Origin: Opisthocomus hoazin
Taxonomy: Eukaryota; Chordata; Aves; Opisthocomiformes; Opisthocomidae
NCBI RefSeq assembly: GCF_030867145.1
Contig: NC_134421.1
Span: 26,481,979-26,545,978 of the forward strand
Length of the DNA: 64,000 bases
Direction: 5' to 3'
The translations under genes and the position numbers were made by a program. Of the stretch, positions 51,401-64,000 are shown piece by piece. Numbering within the stretch: position 1 is the stretch's first letter; every line of letters begins with the position of its first letter. The notes under the pieces are model-generated. The model made no database searches, was not told where the DNA came from, and saw only the letters and a list, made by a program, of their open reading frames with translations.

Positions 51401-54400
51401 CTGTTGATTGCTCTTCCCTGCTCCTTTCTTAGTCTCTCCTTTTTGAAGGTATAATACAATGACACTTTTTTTTCTTTACTGTTCCCAAGCTCATAACATA
51501 GGCAAGTTCTACATGCCTAGAGCTTATTTTTATTTATTTTTCTGGATGGTGACAGAGTGTAGATTACAATGTAGACAGCAATCATACATTAATACGAATG
51601 CAGTGTATACTATTTAACTTAATTACTCACGATATGAATATATTCTATTATGAATATATTAACATAATGAGAATTTTGCCACTGATATCAGCAGCTTAGA
51701 CTTATGACACCTAAATTCAGGATCTTAGCAGTTAGGAATCTCATCTAATTTAAATGGTGGGCCTTCATCACTAGCCAATGGAGAGAAACAGAAGAACTCA
51801 GGACACAATTCTTTTCTAAGATGGCAGGCAGAGAGAAAGCATCATATTCTTTCTCCATGGATGCAATTAACTAAGACTAGGAGGATAAATTTTATCTAAT
51901 TTAATTTTAAGAATGTAAATCAAGTGAATAAGCACAGACAAATTGCATTCACTGTTATTTTTTTGCCTGTGGTGTACTAATATAATGAAAATAAATCTTT
52001 ATTCCTAAGCCTTTACAAAGTATGCCACAAAATACAGATACCAAGTATTTTTATGCATTTTCCTTGAATTTTAATTTGTTTTTCATTGAAAGGTAAAAGT
52101 CAGCATATACAAAAACATAATCAAAAAAGCATATGCAGTAATTACATATGATTTATGAAATATCCTGATTTTTTTTTTTTTACATAAAGCATTTCAAGAA
52201 ACTTCACTACTTAAATAGTTTTAGGAATTTCAATAATTTTGCCAAAGTTATTTAATACTGCTTATATTTTCTTTAACGTACATTATTGGGGTTTTGGTTT
52301 CATTTATTTGGAAAAGACGTTGTACACAAATGACAAAATATAGTATTTCATATTATTAGAAATCTGTTAACATGTTCTGCAGTTATATAACAAAATAAAA
52401 CACAAAACTTCAAATGCTACCATTTTATTACTTACAAATACTTTTTCTTTTTTTCATATATAGATTCTTTTGTTAATTTGTATGATATTAAACAGTGGTA
52501 AAAATATAAGGCTTTAAAATGATCCTCTGCAACTGAGCTATAGTAAGTTCAGTAGGATGCATACACTACAGCATAACTGGTAATCAACATGACAGAAGTC
52601 TGTGGCTTGACTGTGTTTTGGTATTCAGTTATCAAAGTATGTACTTTACAAACTTCTTCTGGGTAAAAAAAAGGAGAACATTAAAAAACCCACTCTGCTT
52701 TATAATTTAGAGACAAAAAAATCTTTTAAGAACTCAATCATCAGAAGACATGGCATACGTCACAGGGAACATCCCACGGGTTAAAATCACACGAGGAAAG
52801 TGTATTGATATTAATGATGCAGTTTTTAAACAGAACTATAGACAACACATGAAAGGTTTTAGATAAGAAAGAAACAGAATTAGGTATTCTAAGCATGCTT
52901 AGTTCCACCAAGCACTTTAAAGTGATCTCTAAAACTCATACTGAAAAAAACCATAACTTACTTGAAGATCTTGCTGAGCGTCTGTGTGGCTGCTTAATTT
53001 TTTCTCTGTTCTCAGTCAAAGCACTTCCACTGGCCATGGAAACAAGGTCTAAATCCGTGTCTTCTCTGCTTACAGGGCTTGCCTGGAAGCAGTGGGAGAG
53101 AATGTACACAATCATGAAACAAAATATAACATTTTCTGAACGCAGCTCACATTACCTCAAATAAACAAACAGGGTCTGTCAAACAACCTTCTTCAAAATG
53201 ATACCACAATCCTTTATTGTTGCCTAGGCTGAACAAATGCACTATGTCAAAGCAATTTTGTAAATAAGATCCGATTTTAAAATTGTGGTTTGTGATCTGA
53301 GTCAATGCAACAACAAAAGAAAACATTTTAGTACAGTAATTTTGAAGAAAATCAATCTTGCAGATGGCTGATGAAACCTTAAACAGCTTAAGATCATTTA
53401 CTGACCAGTCTATAATTTAAGTTATAGCTGAATGTCAGAGATGTCATGTTGAATTATTTTCTGCAATATTTATGTTTTATCCAGGACATGCACCAATTCA
53501 ATCAGTCCAGGGCCCAGTAAGTAATTTAATCTTTTACTTTTTGCTAATTAACCATAACCATTAGACAGCATTTAAATTACACTTTAGGTAAGGCTATTAC
53601 ATTAATTATAAACTTCTTACATCCACTGATAGTACATTTTGGCATGAGGCATATTACCTGCACATAAATATGGCAAAACAGAAATGAAAATCATACTTCA
53701 TTTTAGCAATGGGTCCTTGTTTTGGGAACATGTAGGACAAACGTTAAAAATACTGACCTGGCAGATATCACACACTGTAAATGGTAGATTGTTAGTGTTG
53801 CAGAAATGACTTCACATCTACTCTACAAGAACTCCCTTTCCTTGAAATGAAAAGATATTCAACATCAAAAGCAGCCATCTAACAATACTGTTAACTAGCT
53901 ACTGAGGGCCAGTAACAATCATGTGGAAAAAAGAGACACTGTGGAAGAGCAACCTACAAAACCCCCAGTGCAGAGCCAGTCAGCTGGAATTACTGACACA
54001 CTTAAATTTACTAGTCTCTGGACCATCAGAAGTAGAGTCCAGGAGGCAGACTAAGTCCTTCCCCTATCTGGGCTGAAAAGCCCCAAATCCTTTCAGAAGC
54101 TAGGTGTCTAACTGAGCAGTGTCCACTTTTTATAAAAACAACCAACCAATCCACAAAAAAGGAAAGACTATGCTAGTGGTAATGTCACCAAAATTTTGCG
54201 TGGTATCATAGTAGCTAGACTGCTCGACCAGGAATCAAGAGACCGTGTCTCAATTCCTTCCTTGGAGGCCTGAAGCCTGCAGCTCCTTTTTCCTCAGGAA
54301 AATGCTGTTACTATGAAGTCGTAGGCTATTCTGGAGGAGACGATCTCCAGACTTCCTGTTCAAACCAGCTCACTGTACCAAGAGCAGCATTGCACCAGTG

Positions 54401-57400
54401 CAGACAGGCTTTGTAGTCCAGTCTAACTTAGAGAACTCAGATGAAATGGAGACCTGTTTCATTTCTTTGTCTTTACCCAGTCACTGTTTAATGTAAAATT
54501 CATTAAAAAGCTCACGCATTTTCAAACCAACTACTCCAAAGATACAGAGATTTTATGCTCTTCCTTAGTGACTGCATACCCTTCGTGTTAGCACAGCAAG
54601 TTTATTCCTTGTTTTCTGATTCTTGCCTTTTATATGTTTCATGACCATGATTTTAAAGTTTCGCTTTGCACAGGTAGCTGGTTGTATTATTGCTGTTAAC
54701 ATCAATATCTTATTTTATCTTCCATAGCAGTGTCAAGAAACTTTGAAAAGAGTAATAGTTTTATCCTGCCAACTCTTTACATTTTTGGTCTTAATATTTA
54801 CAGTTGCTTTAAGCTTGAGAGAGCTCTGTATGTTCAAAATCTTTAAATAGAAAGCTTTCAGTCTTTCCTTAGTAGAAATCATGCAATCATTGTGATGCTC
54901 AGAGATTCAAATCAATGGAATCGATCATTCGTATTTCCATCTAAACTGCTTCAACACACAGCAAAAGTTTTCTAATGTCCCAACTCCCAAAGACCCAGGA
55001 AGCCACAGTATTTTAAACAACTGAACTTTCCATGGAATTATTATCCAGTCCCTCTCATCATAGAATCTGAGGCTTCATCATCTTGTAGACAATATTCAAA
55101 GTTATATGCTAGGTTTCATTATGGCTGTCTGGCTCTGATGTAAATTATTTGTTATTTTCTTTCAAATACAGATAAGTGTTTTCACCCAATTAAAGTCAGA
55201 GTAATATTTGAGGCTGTATTAATCACTGGAGCAAACTTAATTTTAGTTTTGTAAAGAACCTGATTGAAAGTCCTCTGAAGCTAATTAAAACCTTCTCTTT
55301 TACATTTATAGTTTAGAGCCAAATATTTGGAAGAAATTTAAGATACTGGTACAGTTTTTCACAGAGTGCAGTACTGGACTTTCATCTGTAGTGATCACCA
55401 TACTTAACTCTTCAGACTTTCTGCACTTAGTTTTATTACTATAAGCCATTTTTTTCCCAAATAATTAGAAATTAACTTCAGTGAGGAAGAATCTTTGCCT
55501 TGAATACAGCTCTGCATCTGAATATTTGTTTATTCCTGTGTTAAATTATCAAGATACTCTGTAACCTTCTGAGGTGAAAAGTGCTTTTAAATTCAAGTTA
55601 TATCTTAATGATTTGGAGTTGTTGAGTAATAGTGAAGTGGTTAACCATGTAGGTAACTTAAACTACACACAAAGATGAATCAGGAAGTATGTCCTATTTG
55701 TCATTCAGCTAAATCGTATTAATTTCAAGTGGTCAGTCTAAACTGTAAGTCAGCATGCCTTCCTAAGCACTTACGGAGCATAGTAGTAAGCAAAATCATC
55801 AAAATGATCAAGATTAACATACTAAGGTCTTAGATTTACTGAAGGTTACTTCATAGGGTTTATTGCCCAAAGAGAAGGGTTCAGACTTTATTGTTAATAA
55901 GCAACCATTCAAATATCTTTTTGAATCCATGAAAAAGAATGTCTTAAATTCTTGGAATGTGCACCAATACCGGTTAGAAAAAGATATTAATCTAGCACTT
56001 TCAGAATGCAGGCTTATGTAACACATACAAATTAGGGATCCTATTACACACCAGCAAACTTTACGATTGAGCATATGACGTCTGAAGAAACTACTGGAAA
56101 TGCCCAGGAATGCCTTCCTTTTCTAATTATCTTTTTTTTAAAAATTACTTTTTAATGTATATGTTCCTCTTTCTTTCAGTTTACCAGAACTTTTCCTACT
56201 TTTTGATAAATGCAGCTACGTGTTAATTTTATGTTTGTCATGATTTCCTAGCTTTTAACAGAATAACTGTGCAAAAGCACTAGGTGTATGCTCACATTTC
56301 ACATTTCAACCTTTCAATGTTAAGAAAACCCATATAAATTTTAAAACCATAATTCTCCAGTCATATGTGTGCACAAACCACATTATTATTTCATTGCCTA
56401 TATAGTTCCGCTTTCTGCGTTAGAGATACATTTTATTCCTTTTTCTGTTTTTCGACCTTCTCTGTCATTTTCTCTGTATTTTATTCATGTGGAACCACTA
56501 TGTAATTCTGTGGCACAGGCTGTGACAATCCCATAACACTGCTAGTTATGTGGGCACACCACATAACACTGTTGTAGGATTGCAGCAGTACTTTGTGGAC
56601 AGAACTGCTTACTGTAAATAAGATACAATCTACCTATGTGCACATATGCTTACCCATAATTACATAACATGTGATTTAGATAACATTATTAGATTACGAT
56701 TTGCTCAAATTAGAGCAATTACTGTTTTAGACTTCACCTAACAAATAACTACTGGTGCTGCTGCAACCAAAACCCACCACAGCGGTTGCCTGCTTCATGA
56801 TTTCAGTCACTAAACTTTAACAGCAACCTAAGAATTGGACACACTCCACATCAGAGAAAAATCTTTGACAAAATATGACTTCAAGAAAACAGTAACATCT
56901 AAGTCTTAAAAGCACTTTTTCAGCAGTGAATTTTAGAAGAGTTTATGGAAGTGTTTCCCAAACATATATATTGCATAGGTGGTGTTGCTAAGGAAGACAA
57001 AGGTTGGACAGGGCCAAGATTGCTCAGAGTACAGAAGGAGGCATATGACACATCATCTATCTGGAAAATACTTTTTACGCAACATTTTACATTATATATG
57101 TGAAAATAAGACACTAATTCTGTATAGTTTGTAAGTTTTTGCCCCATTTTTTTAAGCCTCACATAATCGTATCAACAAGAATATTGCTATTGGCAGCAAG
57201 ATGTAAAGTATGTGTATATCTCTCTCTATATGTATATAGAAAGAGAAAGTATAAATTGGCCTGTAGGCATCATAACACTGCTCACTATCAAAGGAACTTT
57301 TGGGTATCTCTGACACTGAGTCTTCTCCTCTTGTAAACCTTCAGATTGTTAAATAGCTCATATTACCCCTCCTGCCAACCTACAGAACTACCCATTTCAG

Positions 57401-59765
57401 AAAACACATTTCTATAAAATGCTGTAAAGAAAAGAATGAATCATGAAAAGAGTAGAGGGCATTTTATGATGTAAAAAAACAACAGAAAAGAAATTGTAGG
57501 AAGAAGTCTGATTTTATACACTGTTTTTAATAATGTCACTGTACTGATATACTAGTTCAGCTAACTGTTTTTTAATAATGACACTATGGGCATATTAGAA
57601 TGATTTAGGTATGTGACTTACAGAATTTTAAAAAAATTGAACTTTACAAGCATACATGCTTTCAGTCAATAATGTAGTTAGTGCTGAACCATATTTAATT
57701 TTTATAAACATTTTTCCAAAGTTGATTTAGAAGCTTTAAAAAACACACAGTAGCATTTGATGTCTTAAAAACAAAACCAGTATCATATTATGAAACTAGA
57801 ATCCTATGTACACACATGGGCTCTTGTGCTCAAACATTTTCTTCTGATTTCCATCAATGGGTGACTTGATTGCCAAACAGAGACAACATTAAAGAATTCT
57901 ATTAAATAAAAAAATGTCCTGGTTGTTTTACACCAAGTATGAATTTGAAAACACCATCAAGGCATAGCTGAATTCTGCAAAATCCCACAAGGAAACAAGT
58001 TCTTACCACAAGTTGTACTCGTCTGCGGTCACGTATCGCAGGATCTAACTCAGGCAAAAAATAACAGCTGGGAAAATGTAGAATAGAAATTTCAGTAAAA
58101 CTCACGGTACCGGGTTCACTAAAATACCTGGACAGAATCTTTTCCTGAAAACACTCCTGCTAAGTAGAAATGATACTATTTAAATCTATGTTTAAGATGT
58201 ATTGGAGTAATTAATATTAATTGATATTGCTAAAGTATCAGAGTAATTAATATTAAAATATTTGTACTTAACATGAAAATCAAGAAATTATTAACAACTA
58301 ATATTGATTATTCCTATGCTAGAATACTTATTTAAAAATACAAATGTCAGTAAATACAACCATGCTTGAGTTTTTGAATGTACTGACATAAATAATAGCT
58401 AAATCAGTTGCCACATTGCTTTACACAGGAATAAAATTGTTTTCAGTTACATAAACGTATCAGCTGTTCTAAACAGCCTTCCAGTAATGTTCCAATGGAG
58501 ATCAGTGGGACTTTTGCCACTTTCAGAAACAGTATCATAATCTTAAAAAATGTCAGTCCAAATACTAGTGCATAGCACACACATGCAGAAGGAACATAAT
58601 AACATTTAAAAAAATTCTTTTATAAATTTCTGTGTCTTCTTACTTTCAAACATCATTACATGTTCTGTTCCAGTGTTTTCATTCAAATTAAAAGTGGTGA
58701 TAGCTATCTTAAACAAATACTTGGAGTGTTTCACTATTATGGAACATGACTGACAGAAATATTTTCTAAAGAATATGTGCTGCATATACTTACTACAATC
58801 ATTGATACAATTTAGAAATATGAAATATTTTTCAATGCAAAACATAACAATATGCAGTCCATTTCATTACAAATTAAATACTTTTTAAATAAAAATGAAG
58901 ATAAAATGTACACTAAAGCCATTGCTTGCCTACTGACATGTTTTTAGGTTTTATCAGAGGTGCTTGGCATTGTGTCTACTAATGACTTCTCTACGATATC
59001 CATGGTTTATATTGAATTTATGACCAAAATATACTTACTATGTCTTCATGTTAGTTCAGGGCATGAGATTAATATTGTATTGATATTTTACCTATTTAAT
59101 AACCAAAATTACATACAGAAGGAACATGTTCACAGCATTTTATTAAAGTATACGATGAAGATGTAAAAGTTGGGTTTATGTTTTGAGGACCAAATATAAA
59201 TAAATGCTATCTAGTTAAAAAGTGGGGATTTACTTCCTTAATCAAATCTAACAGTATAGGTAATATTACAGTTTATCTAAATACATAAAACCGTAATATA
59301 TACCAATAAAGTTATAAAATACATGACATATAAGCACTTTTTTCCTATATATTTTACAATATAAAAAACACTGCATTGCTAGCATAAAGCTGTGTAGATA
59401 TCTACTAGCAGATTCTTCACTGTGTACCATTTCATTATCGCTGTGGAAGAAGTATCTATACAACGACTACTAAACCAATTCTAAAGGGTAACATGTTTGG
59501 GACCCGGAAATACAGTGTACTGTCTGCTAGCTACAAAGGCATATTTGTTTTAGAACTATTAACCTAGGTTTCACTTTACAAGATAAACTTAAAATTAAAA
59601 AAAAAAAAATAATTTAAAGGTAATGACCTCACCACTTCATCTTTTTGGAACTGGCTCCTTCATAATCCAGAAGCTGTGTATGAAGCCATTGGTAGGTAAA
59701 GTCTTTTCTCCTGAGTAATTTCTCATCTAAAGCAGTATCCAGCTGAGAAAATTCTTCTCTTTTAC
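39372..59765 (-). CDS. LRRIQ1: LRRIQ1, 3' part only: last four coding exons 59633-59765, 58007-58067, 52962-53082, 39372-39424
   Basis: Four minus-strand segments with GT-AG borders join in a single frame of about 120 residues. They include DFTYQWLHTQ, YFLPELDP, RRRVQLV and SREDTDLDLVSM, which I recognise as the C-terminal end of leucine-rich repeats and IQ motif containing 1. Phases agree across all three introns (2, 0, 1 bases carried over). The LRR and IQ domains are encoded upstream, beyond the window. The gene lies next to ALX1 on the same strand, the order I know from other tetrapods, which supports the call. The function of LRRIQ1 is poorly known; IQ motifs bind calmodulin-type proteins. 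The match is from memory of the human protein, not from a search. The last exon is the least certain part. Confidence 0.85.
39607..39623 (+). repeat. Poly(A) run
   Basis: About 17 A residues, roughly 180 bases upstream of the LRRIQ1 last exon in the direction of transcription. Confidence 0.9.
44440..45240 (+). repeat. Purine-skewed (A/G-rich) block, unclassified
   Basis: About 800 bases strongly enriched in A and G on the plus strand (for example gagagagagaggaaaaagg), with clear change at both ends. There is no simple tandem period. Minus-strand open frames in it are Ser/Phe/Leu-rich artefacts of the skew. It may be an old diverged repeat; no family recognised. Confidence 0.5.
48219..48253 (+). 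repeat. Interrupted poly(A) run
   Basis: Two A-runs separated by GAAGGG, in the LRRIQ1 last intron. Confidence 0.9.
51166..51305 (-). mobile_element. CR1 LINE 3' end fragment
   Basis: Two CACAGAAT octamers, then the CR1 3' UTR and the very end of the ORF, truncated at 51305 (ctccagagaaggaga). By eye it is close to the 34718-35080 copy over its whole length, so both belong to one subfamily. Confidence 0.9.
52962..53082 (-). CDS. LRRIQ1: LRRIQ1 second-to-last coding exon
   Basis: The acceptor is actgcttccag|GCAAGC. Forty codons begin ASPVSREDTDLDLVSMASGS and end QPHRRSARSS, with one extra base A before the consensus donor gtaagt. VSREDTDLDL is near-identical to the human tail I recall. A plus-strand open frame over the same bases is an antisense shadow. 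Confidence 0.9.
53083..58006 (-). other. LRRIQ1 intron between second- and third-to-last exons
   Basis: 4.9 kb of AT-rich DNA with no recognised repeat or exon. Borders are gtaaga at 58001-58006 and ttccag at 53083-53088. Confidence 0.8.
58007..58067 (-). CDS. LRRIQ1: LRRIQ1 third-to-last coding exon
   Basis: The acceptor is attttcccag|CTGTTAT. The first C completes TG+C (Cys) from the previous exon, then 20 codons read CYFLPELDPAIRDRRRVQLV to the donor gtaaga, phase 0. PELDP and RVQLV are characteristic of the LRRIQ1 tail as I know it. Confidence 0.87.
58068..59632 (-). other. LRRIQ1 intron between third- and fourth-to-last exons
   Basis: 1565 bp, very AT-rich, with GT-AG borders. It includes a short direct repeat at 58204-58256. 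Nothing else was recognised. Confidence 0.85.
58204..58256 (+). repeat. 17 bp direct repeat (rGAGTAATTAATATTAA), 36 bp apart
   Basis: GAGTAATTAATATTAA occurs at about 58205-58220 and 58241-58256. Probably a local duplication. Confidence 0.6.
59633..59765 (-). CDS. LRRIQ1: LRRIQ1 fourth-to-last coding exon
   Basis: The acceptor is tcctgcccag|GTAAAAGAG, with two leading bases that complete a codon. Then come 43 codons from KREEFSQLDTALDEK to GASSKKMK, and a trailing TG before the donor gtgagg. It contains the family-like DFTYQWLHTQ. The preceding exon must end in phase 1 and is not in the window. Confidence 0.85.
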
Positions 59766-62700
59766 CTGGGCAGGAAAAAAGATACTCCTGTCTGTCTTTA
59801 TTACTTTAAAATATTATTTTTTTAAGATTCTGCAGATAAACTTTCAGCATATTGCCTTTTACAAAAGAAAAAAGGCAATTACTTCCTTTTCTCGCAGATT
59901 CCAGCTAACCTGAATTTCTTCAGATGCATTTAAGAAATACTTTCAAATTAATTTTGAATTTCATAGTTTATTTTAAACTTTAGGATTAAATAATAGCCTT
60001 CTGAATAAATTCATTTTATTGGGAAATAAGGTTGTCCTTTATTCTGAAATATATGAGGAATTATACATTAGACATAAACTGTATGTCATAACATCTGTGA
60101 ATTTTTCTTACTATACTATCTCTGTGCTTAAAAATACACTTTCATGTGTATTTATAATGCTATTTACCAACCTATAAGCTAAAAAAAAATTACCATTATA
60201 TGCAGGAGTGGACACATGGCAATCATTCATCTGATATGACTTATTACAACACTTTAATGGTACTTTTTGATATAGGCTTTCAAAGCAATCTAATACATAA
60301 GTGAAAATACAGAAATTAAACTATTTTCCACAAATTACTACCTACTTTTGGATCACAAAAGACACCCAAAGACAGAGAATAAAATAGCGACATTATGAAA
60401 AAAAGCTGTAAAATTCTGGAGATTCTTCAGTTTTTGGGACCGTTCTGCTGAATACCACATACTTTTTGAAGCATAAGGAAGAGGATGGAAGAACTGGAAG
60501 AGCCTGCACAGAAAGCATCGTTGTTGCATGGGGACATTCATGATTAGAATAACATGATTTTCTGTCCTTATACATCAACTTTACAGGTTATGTCTTTTTG
60601 GCACCTTTCAATCAGGGCTTTTATGACATATCAGAAAACTTTTTTGGCTTTGTACAGAAGTATTTTATTTTTCTCTTTAATCTCATTTCAGATGACATTA
60701 TCTTCCCTCTTGCTCATTATTCCGTTTTCCTTTCAAATATTTTTCTTTCTCTCAGTGGTACGCAAATTCAGCAGCTACTAGAAGGTGCTTAGTAAACTGT
60801 GGGAGCATGCCTGTCCTTTTGCATTTGAACCAGCCACGAACATAGGTCACTCCACTTTGTATCAAGTCCATCTGCCCTCTATGAATTATTTCACTTATCA
60901 ATTTATCTCCATTTATCTTGGTATAAAGAATCTCTGTTCAAACCAAATCCATTCCCTAGGCTGAACATGTTCAATTGCCAAACCCACAATTAGCCTATTA
61001 CAATTAGGCAAGGTTCTGGTCCAGAATACGAAGTCATATATGTCTTCTAGCGACTCACAGACTAGAACTTAGGCATTTACCTTCTTAGGAAGACAGAAAA
61101 TAAACAGCTTGGATGGACAGTCACTATATCTACCCAAATGCTGTCGTGAGGGCTGACTGAAAAGATCAAGCAGTGAACTGCTCAAGCAGTACCAAATATT
61201 AAAATAAAAAGAGTCTTAATTACAGACTTCATCACCTTCCTTGATTAAAGCGGGAGCCATTTCTTCTTTTCCAAGTTCATAATGTTGCCTTTCCCTGTTC
61301 CTAGTTCAGGAGTACATCTTTCTGACCCTTAAATTTTTTTAAATTTTTAGGTTCCAAGTCTGCAGCTACACTGACGAACAAGATGCTGATTTATAACAGC
61401 AGTAAGAAACATTCCGCATGACTTTGTAAGAACAGTCCTGCAGACTGAGCCTTCTGCTTTTCAGCATATGTTCTCCAGTAAGGAAGAATTCCCCAAGACA
61501 CTATCTTTAGTTGTTTTCTTATCTGTATTTACAGAAAAGTTGGTCCAGTATTAACCATCTTTCTCAGCAGAATTACACTTCCTATTAAAAGGATCAGTAT
61601 TATTCATGCATTTACTAAAATGTTTTATACCTTTTCCTCCATAGAAAGGGAAAACTATGTAAGGATTTAAAACCATTATTAGAAGTTTGTGTCTGAGTCT
61701 GTGTGTCAGCGAAGGTCAAAAGAAGATGCACAGACAATAAGCTACGATAAAACTTACAAAAAAATAACACATTTAACTTGGAAAGGTATTTTTCTAGAAT
61801 GATTGTTAACAATTTGCCTCCGTTGCAGTTTGAATTTTTGACTGAATTATGTTTGAAACTCAACTAGTTTTATATAATAAAATTTTTTTTCTTTTTGATT
61901 TATTTTTATTTATTTTTTCATATTATTTATTGACACATTACTGAAATAAGAAAGTGACCGAGATAAAAGTGCACACAATATGGGTTTTTTTTCCTTAAAA
62001 TTATATATGCTATTAAACAGTTGCATGTTAGTGTTACTAGCAGCTTTTTTACTCAAATGGGTAGAAACAGTTGAATAATTTGTTTAATAATGCTGCAGAA
62101 AACTGTATTCTATTTCCTTATTTGGAACACGTGCATATTCTTACTTTTTAACACTAACATCTCTCTTTTTAATTCTTATGAAAAAATACTATGTTGTGAA
62201 TAAAACCCATAGCATTATCACTTTCCTATTCCACTTACAAACATCATGTGTTTGAGGATCTGGTGTATCAGTATCATTAACATGCATTTGCTTGATAGCT
62301 TTCTTAAATTAGGGCTTTGGGTTTTTTAAAAACCTGGACCTGATTTTGTAGAAGTACTAACACTCACAAATTCCGCAGAAGTTCCAAAGAGCTGTAAGCA
62401 TTCTGCATCTTTGAAATGGATCAGACCTATAATCTTTAATTGTTCAACCCAGACAACTCTTAGAATATCAAATTAAAAAGGAATACATCAAAGAAGGCAT
62501 AATTCCATCAAAAACCAAATTAATCACAGAGGTACTTTAAGTATCATACACTCATTAGATTATCACTTCTAAGCTTTTTGACTTTGACACACACGTTAAT
62601 AATTTAATAATTTAAGATTGGAACAGTCTTACATTTGGCATTAATACAGTAATGATTTTTAAGTGTTGCCAGTTAATCACCCACACACATACTGTGCGCT

Positions 62701-64000
62701 TAGGCCAGGTCCAGTGCAGGTTTCAGGGGCGCCTACTGCCATTTGCCTACAGAATTTGGGCATCTAAGTACAGAGAACTTATTCAGAAGAGCCTGAGCAC
62801 CTGAAACGTCATTGGAACTGAATATTACAGGAAAATAAATTCTCTTCTACGTCTGCAAATCAATATGTGGACCTGTAAGAACCTGAACTCTGGGATCCAG
62901 AAAAATGTCATCCTCTGTCAAATTAATTTGCTGGGCATTCTCTGAGACAGCACGACTCTGGTTCTTTTTAAAATATGGATGTTACTTATGTACTTTAATT
63001 TACACTATCTCTGGACAACCCATTAAGTGAGTTAAAGGAGAACAGCTAAGAATCTGTGAACTACTTCTGGTGAAGTGCCCTAAGTTCTAGATAGAGTCAG
63101 CTATCTTGTTATAGCTTTTTCTTCAGGATTGATGCATCGTGTGCCCTCAGCTGTAGCAGTCAACTTTAAAAAGAGGACTGAAACATACCCAAAGGGAATA
63201 GGTTGGCACGCGGAAGCTGGAGATTCAGACCTCACCAGGCTAAGGAGTACCTGAAACCTAAGTTTCCCACTGCTTAAGGAGTACCTCATACCCATGTTCC
63301 CCAGTGCAAGGGCAAGTGCTCTTAACAGTAACTCAGTATACCAAAAGAAGGAAGCTGGCTACACAACGCGTACATTCAGGATGATCTTTAAGATTCCACA
63401 TTTCAGTTTTCAGATTCTATGCCCAGGAAACACCGATCTTGATTGCTGTAAATCCCAGTTAGCTACTCAACTTTTTTGTCAATTTATATGCAAAAGGATG
63501 CTGAGGAACCTGATTCAACACAGTGACCTTTTTTTTTCAAATCTGTGTGTTGATGATGGGAAGATAAAAGGTCTAACTGTACTATGTCATATGCTTCTTG
63601 AAACAGAGAAATGTGTGGATGTGGAGAAGTCTGTATTGTATGCAACCTTCTACAGTTAAATTTTGTGTTCAGAGGGTGATTAATTCACTTCCAAACTTGC
63701 TTCATAAAGAGTACAATACAAATAAAGACACTAAGAAAACTGAGACTTACAATGGGAAAAAAAGGGCTTGGAATTTCTTCAGCATGCTACGTTTTCCTCC
63801 CTTAACATAAAAAATATGTGACCATAGTTAATTTTCTCAATATGCATTCTGGAAATGATGCTCTTAATATAGGAATTAAGTAGTTGAGCTTGGGTATAAA
63901 ATTCATATCTATGCTATTAAAACTTCAAAATTTTTCTTATCCATCAGTATTCTGTATACATTACTGGTCAGCAATTTATATTATGAGGGCTTGGGTGTAT
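59766..64000 (-). other. Upstream LRRIQ1 intron (partial)
   Basis: No segment here shows both splice borders and the phase-1 end required to join the exon at 59633-59765, so the next upstream exon is probably outside the window. A small imperfect tandem duplication lies at 63240-63306. Confidence 0.6.
63240..63306 (+). repeat. Imperfect tandem duplication of about 33-34 bp
   Basis: Copy 1 spans 63240-63272 and copy 2 63273-63306. Both read CT(T)AAGGAGTACCT..A.ACC.A.GTT.CCCA.TG with several substitutions and one indel. Confidence 0.75.

Larger units (their letters stand above)
39425..52961 (-). other. LRRIQ1 last intron (about 13.5 kb)
   Basis: AT-rich intron if the last exon is correct. It holds a 140 bp CR1 fragment (51166-51305), an 800 bp purine-rich block (44440-45240), and A-rich simple repeats near 39607 and 48219. 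No other exon was recognised. Confidence 0.55.

Noticed and set aside
52895-53164. 89-codon plus-strand frame
   Set aside because: Antisense shadow of the LRRIQ1 exon at 52962-53082.
60463-60503. 41 bp minus-strand mini-exon with tgcag acceptor and gtatgt donor
   Set aside because: Good splice sites, but neither workable frame resembles LRRIQ1. Kept only as a weak possibility.
62849-62977. Minus-strand 43-codon frame (reads FLDPRVQVLTG) as a further LRRIQ1 exon
   Set aside because: A phase-1 donor is possible, but the acceptor lacks a pyrimidine tract and the residues do not fit the LRRIQ1 region expected before KREEFSQ.
1-64000. tRNA, rRNA, CRISPR or bacterial operon features
   Set aside because: No cloverleaf-like conserved boxes, spaced direct repeats or operon-like gene packing seen; intron-containing vertebrate genes and CR1 elements fix the context.

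Overview
This is vertebrate nuclear DNA, almost certainly from a bird. It is AT-rich, gene-poor and interspersed-repeat-poor. The only interspersed repeats I recognise are CR1 LINE fragments of the avian type, and I see no mammalian SINE or L1 sequence. The two genes it holds, ALX1 and the 3' end of LRRIQ1, lie side by side in the same orientation, as I recall from other tetrapods. The species cannot be named from this window.

Layout, all genes on the minus strand: (1) 1-5316, DNA downstream of ALX1, with two candidate poly(A) signals near 5135-5151. (2) 5317-24222, the complete ALX1 (CART1) coding sequence in four exons (23997-24222, 21355-21659, 17630-17758, 5317-5637). All introns are GT-AG and the spliced frame is 326 codons, the length I know for human ALX1. 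(3) 24223 to about 24434, the 5' UTR and a TATA box. (4) 24435-39371, a 15 kb intergenic interval whose first 8 kb is a chain of CpG-rich blocks separated by AT-rich spacers; I find no credible gene in it. (5) 39372-59765, the last four coding exons of LRRIQ1, giving about 120 C-terminal residues. (6) 59766-64000, upstream LRRIQ1 intron with no exon I can support.

ALX1 encodes a paired-type (Q50) homeodomain transcription factor with a C-terminal OAR motif, used in frontonasal and craniofacial mesenchyme. In Darwin's finches this locus is associated with beak shape, so its flanks and introns are of interest for regulatory variation. LRRIQ1 is a poorly characterised leucine-rich-repeat and IQ-motif protein; its closeness to ALX1 is probably positional rather than functional.

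No CRISPR array, operon, phage, tRNA or rRNA was seen, and no previously undescribed system was found. The points most worth a second look are the CpG-island chain upstream of ALX1, the reconstructed LRRIQ1 C-terminus with its divergent tail, the MIM double start of ALX1, an 800 bp purine-skewed block, and a small orphan coiled-coil-like reading frame inside ALX1 intron 2.
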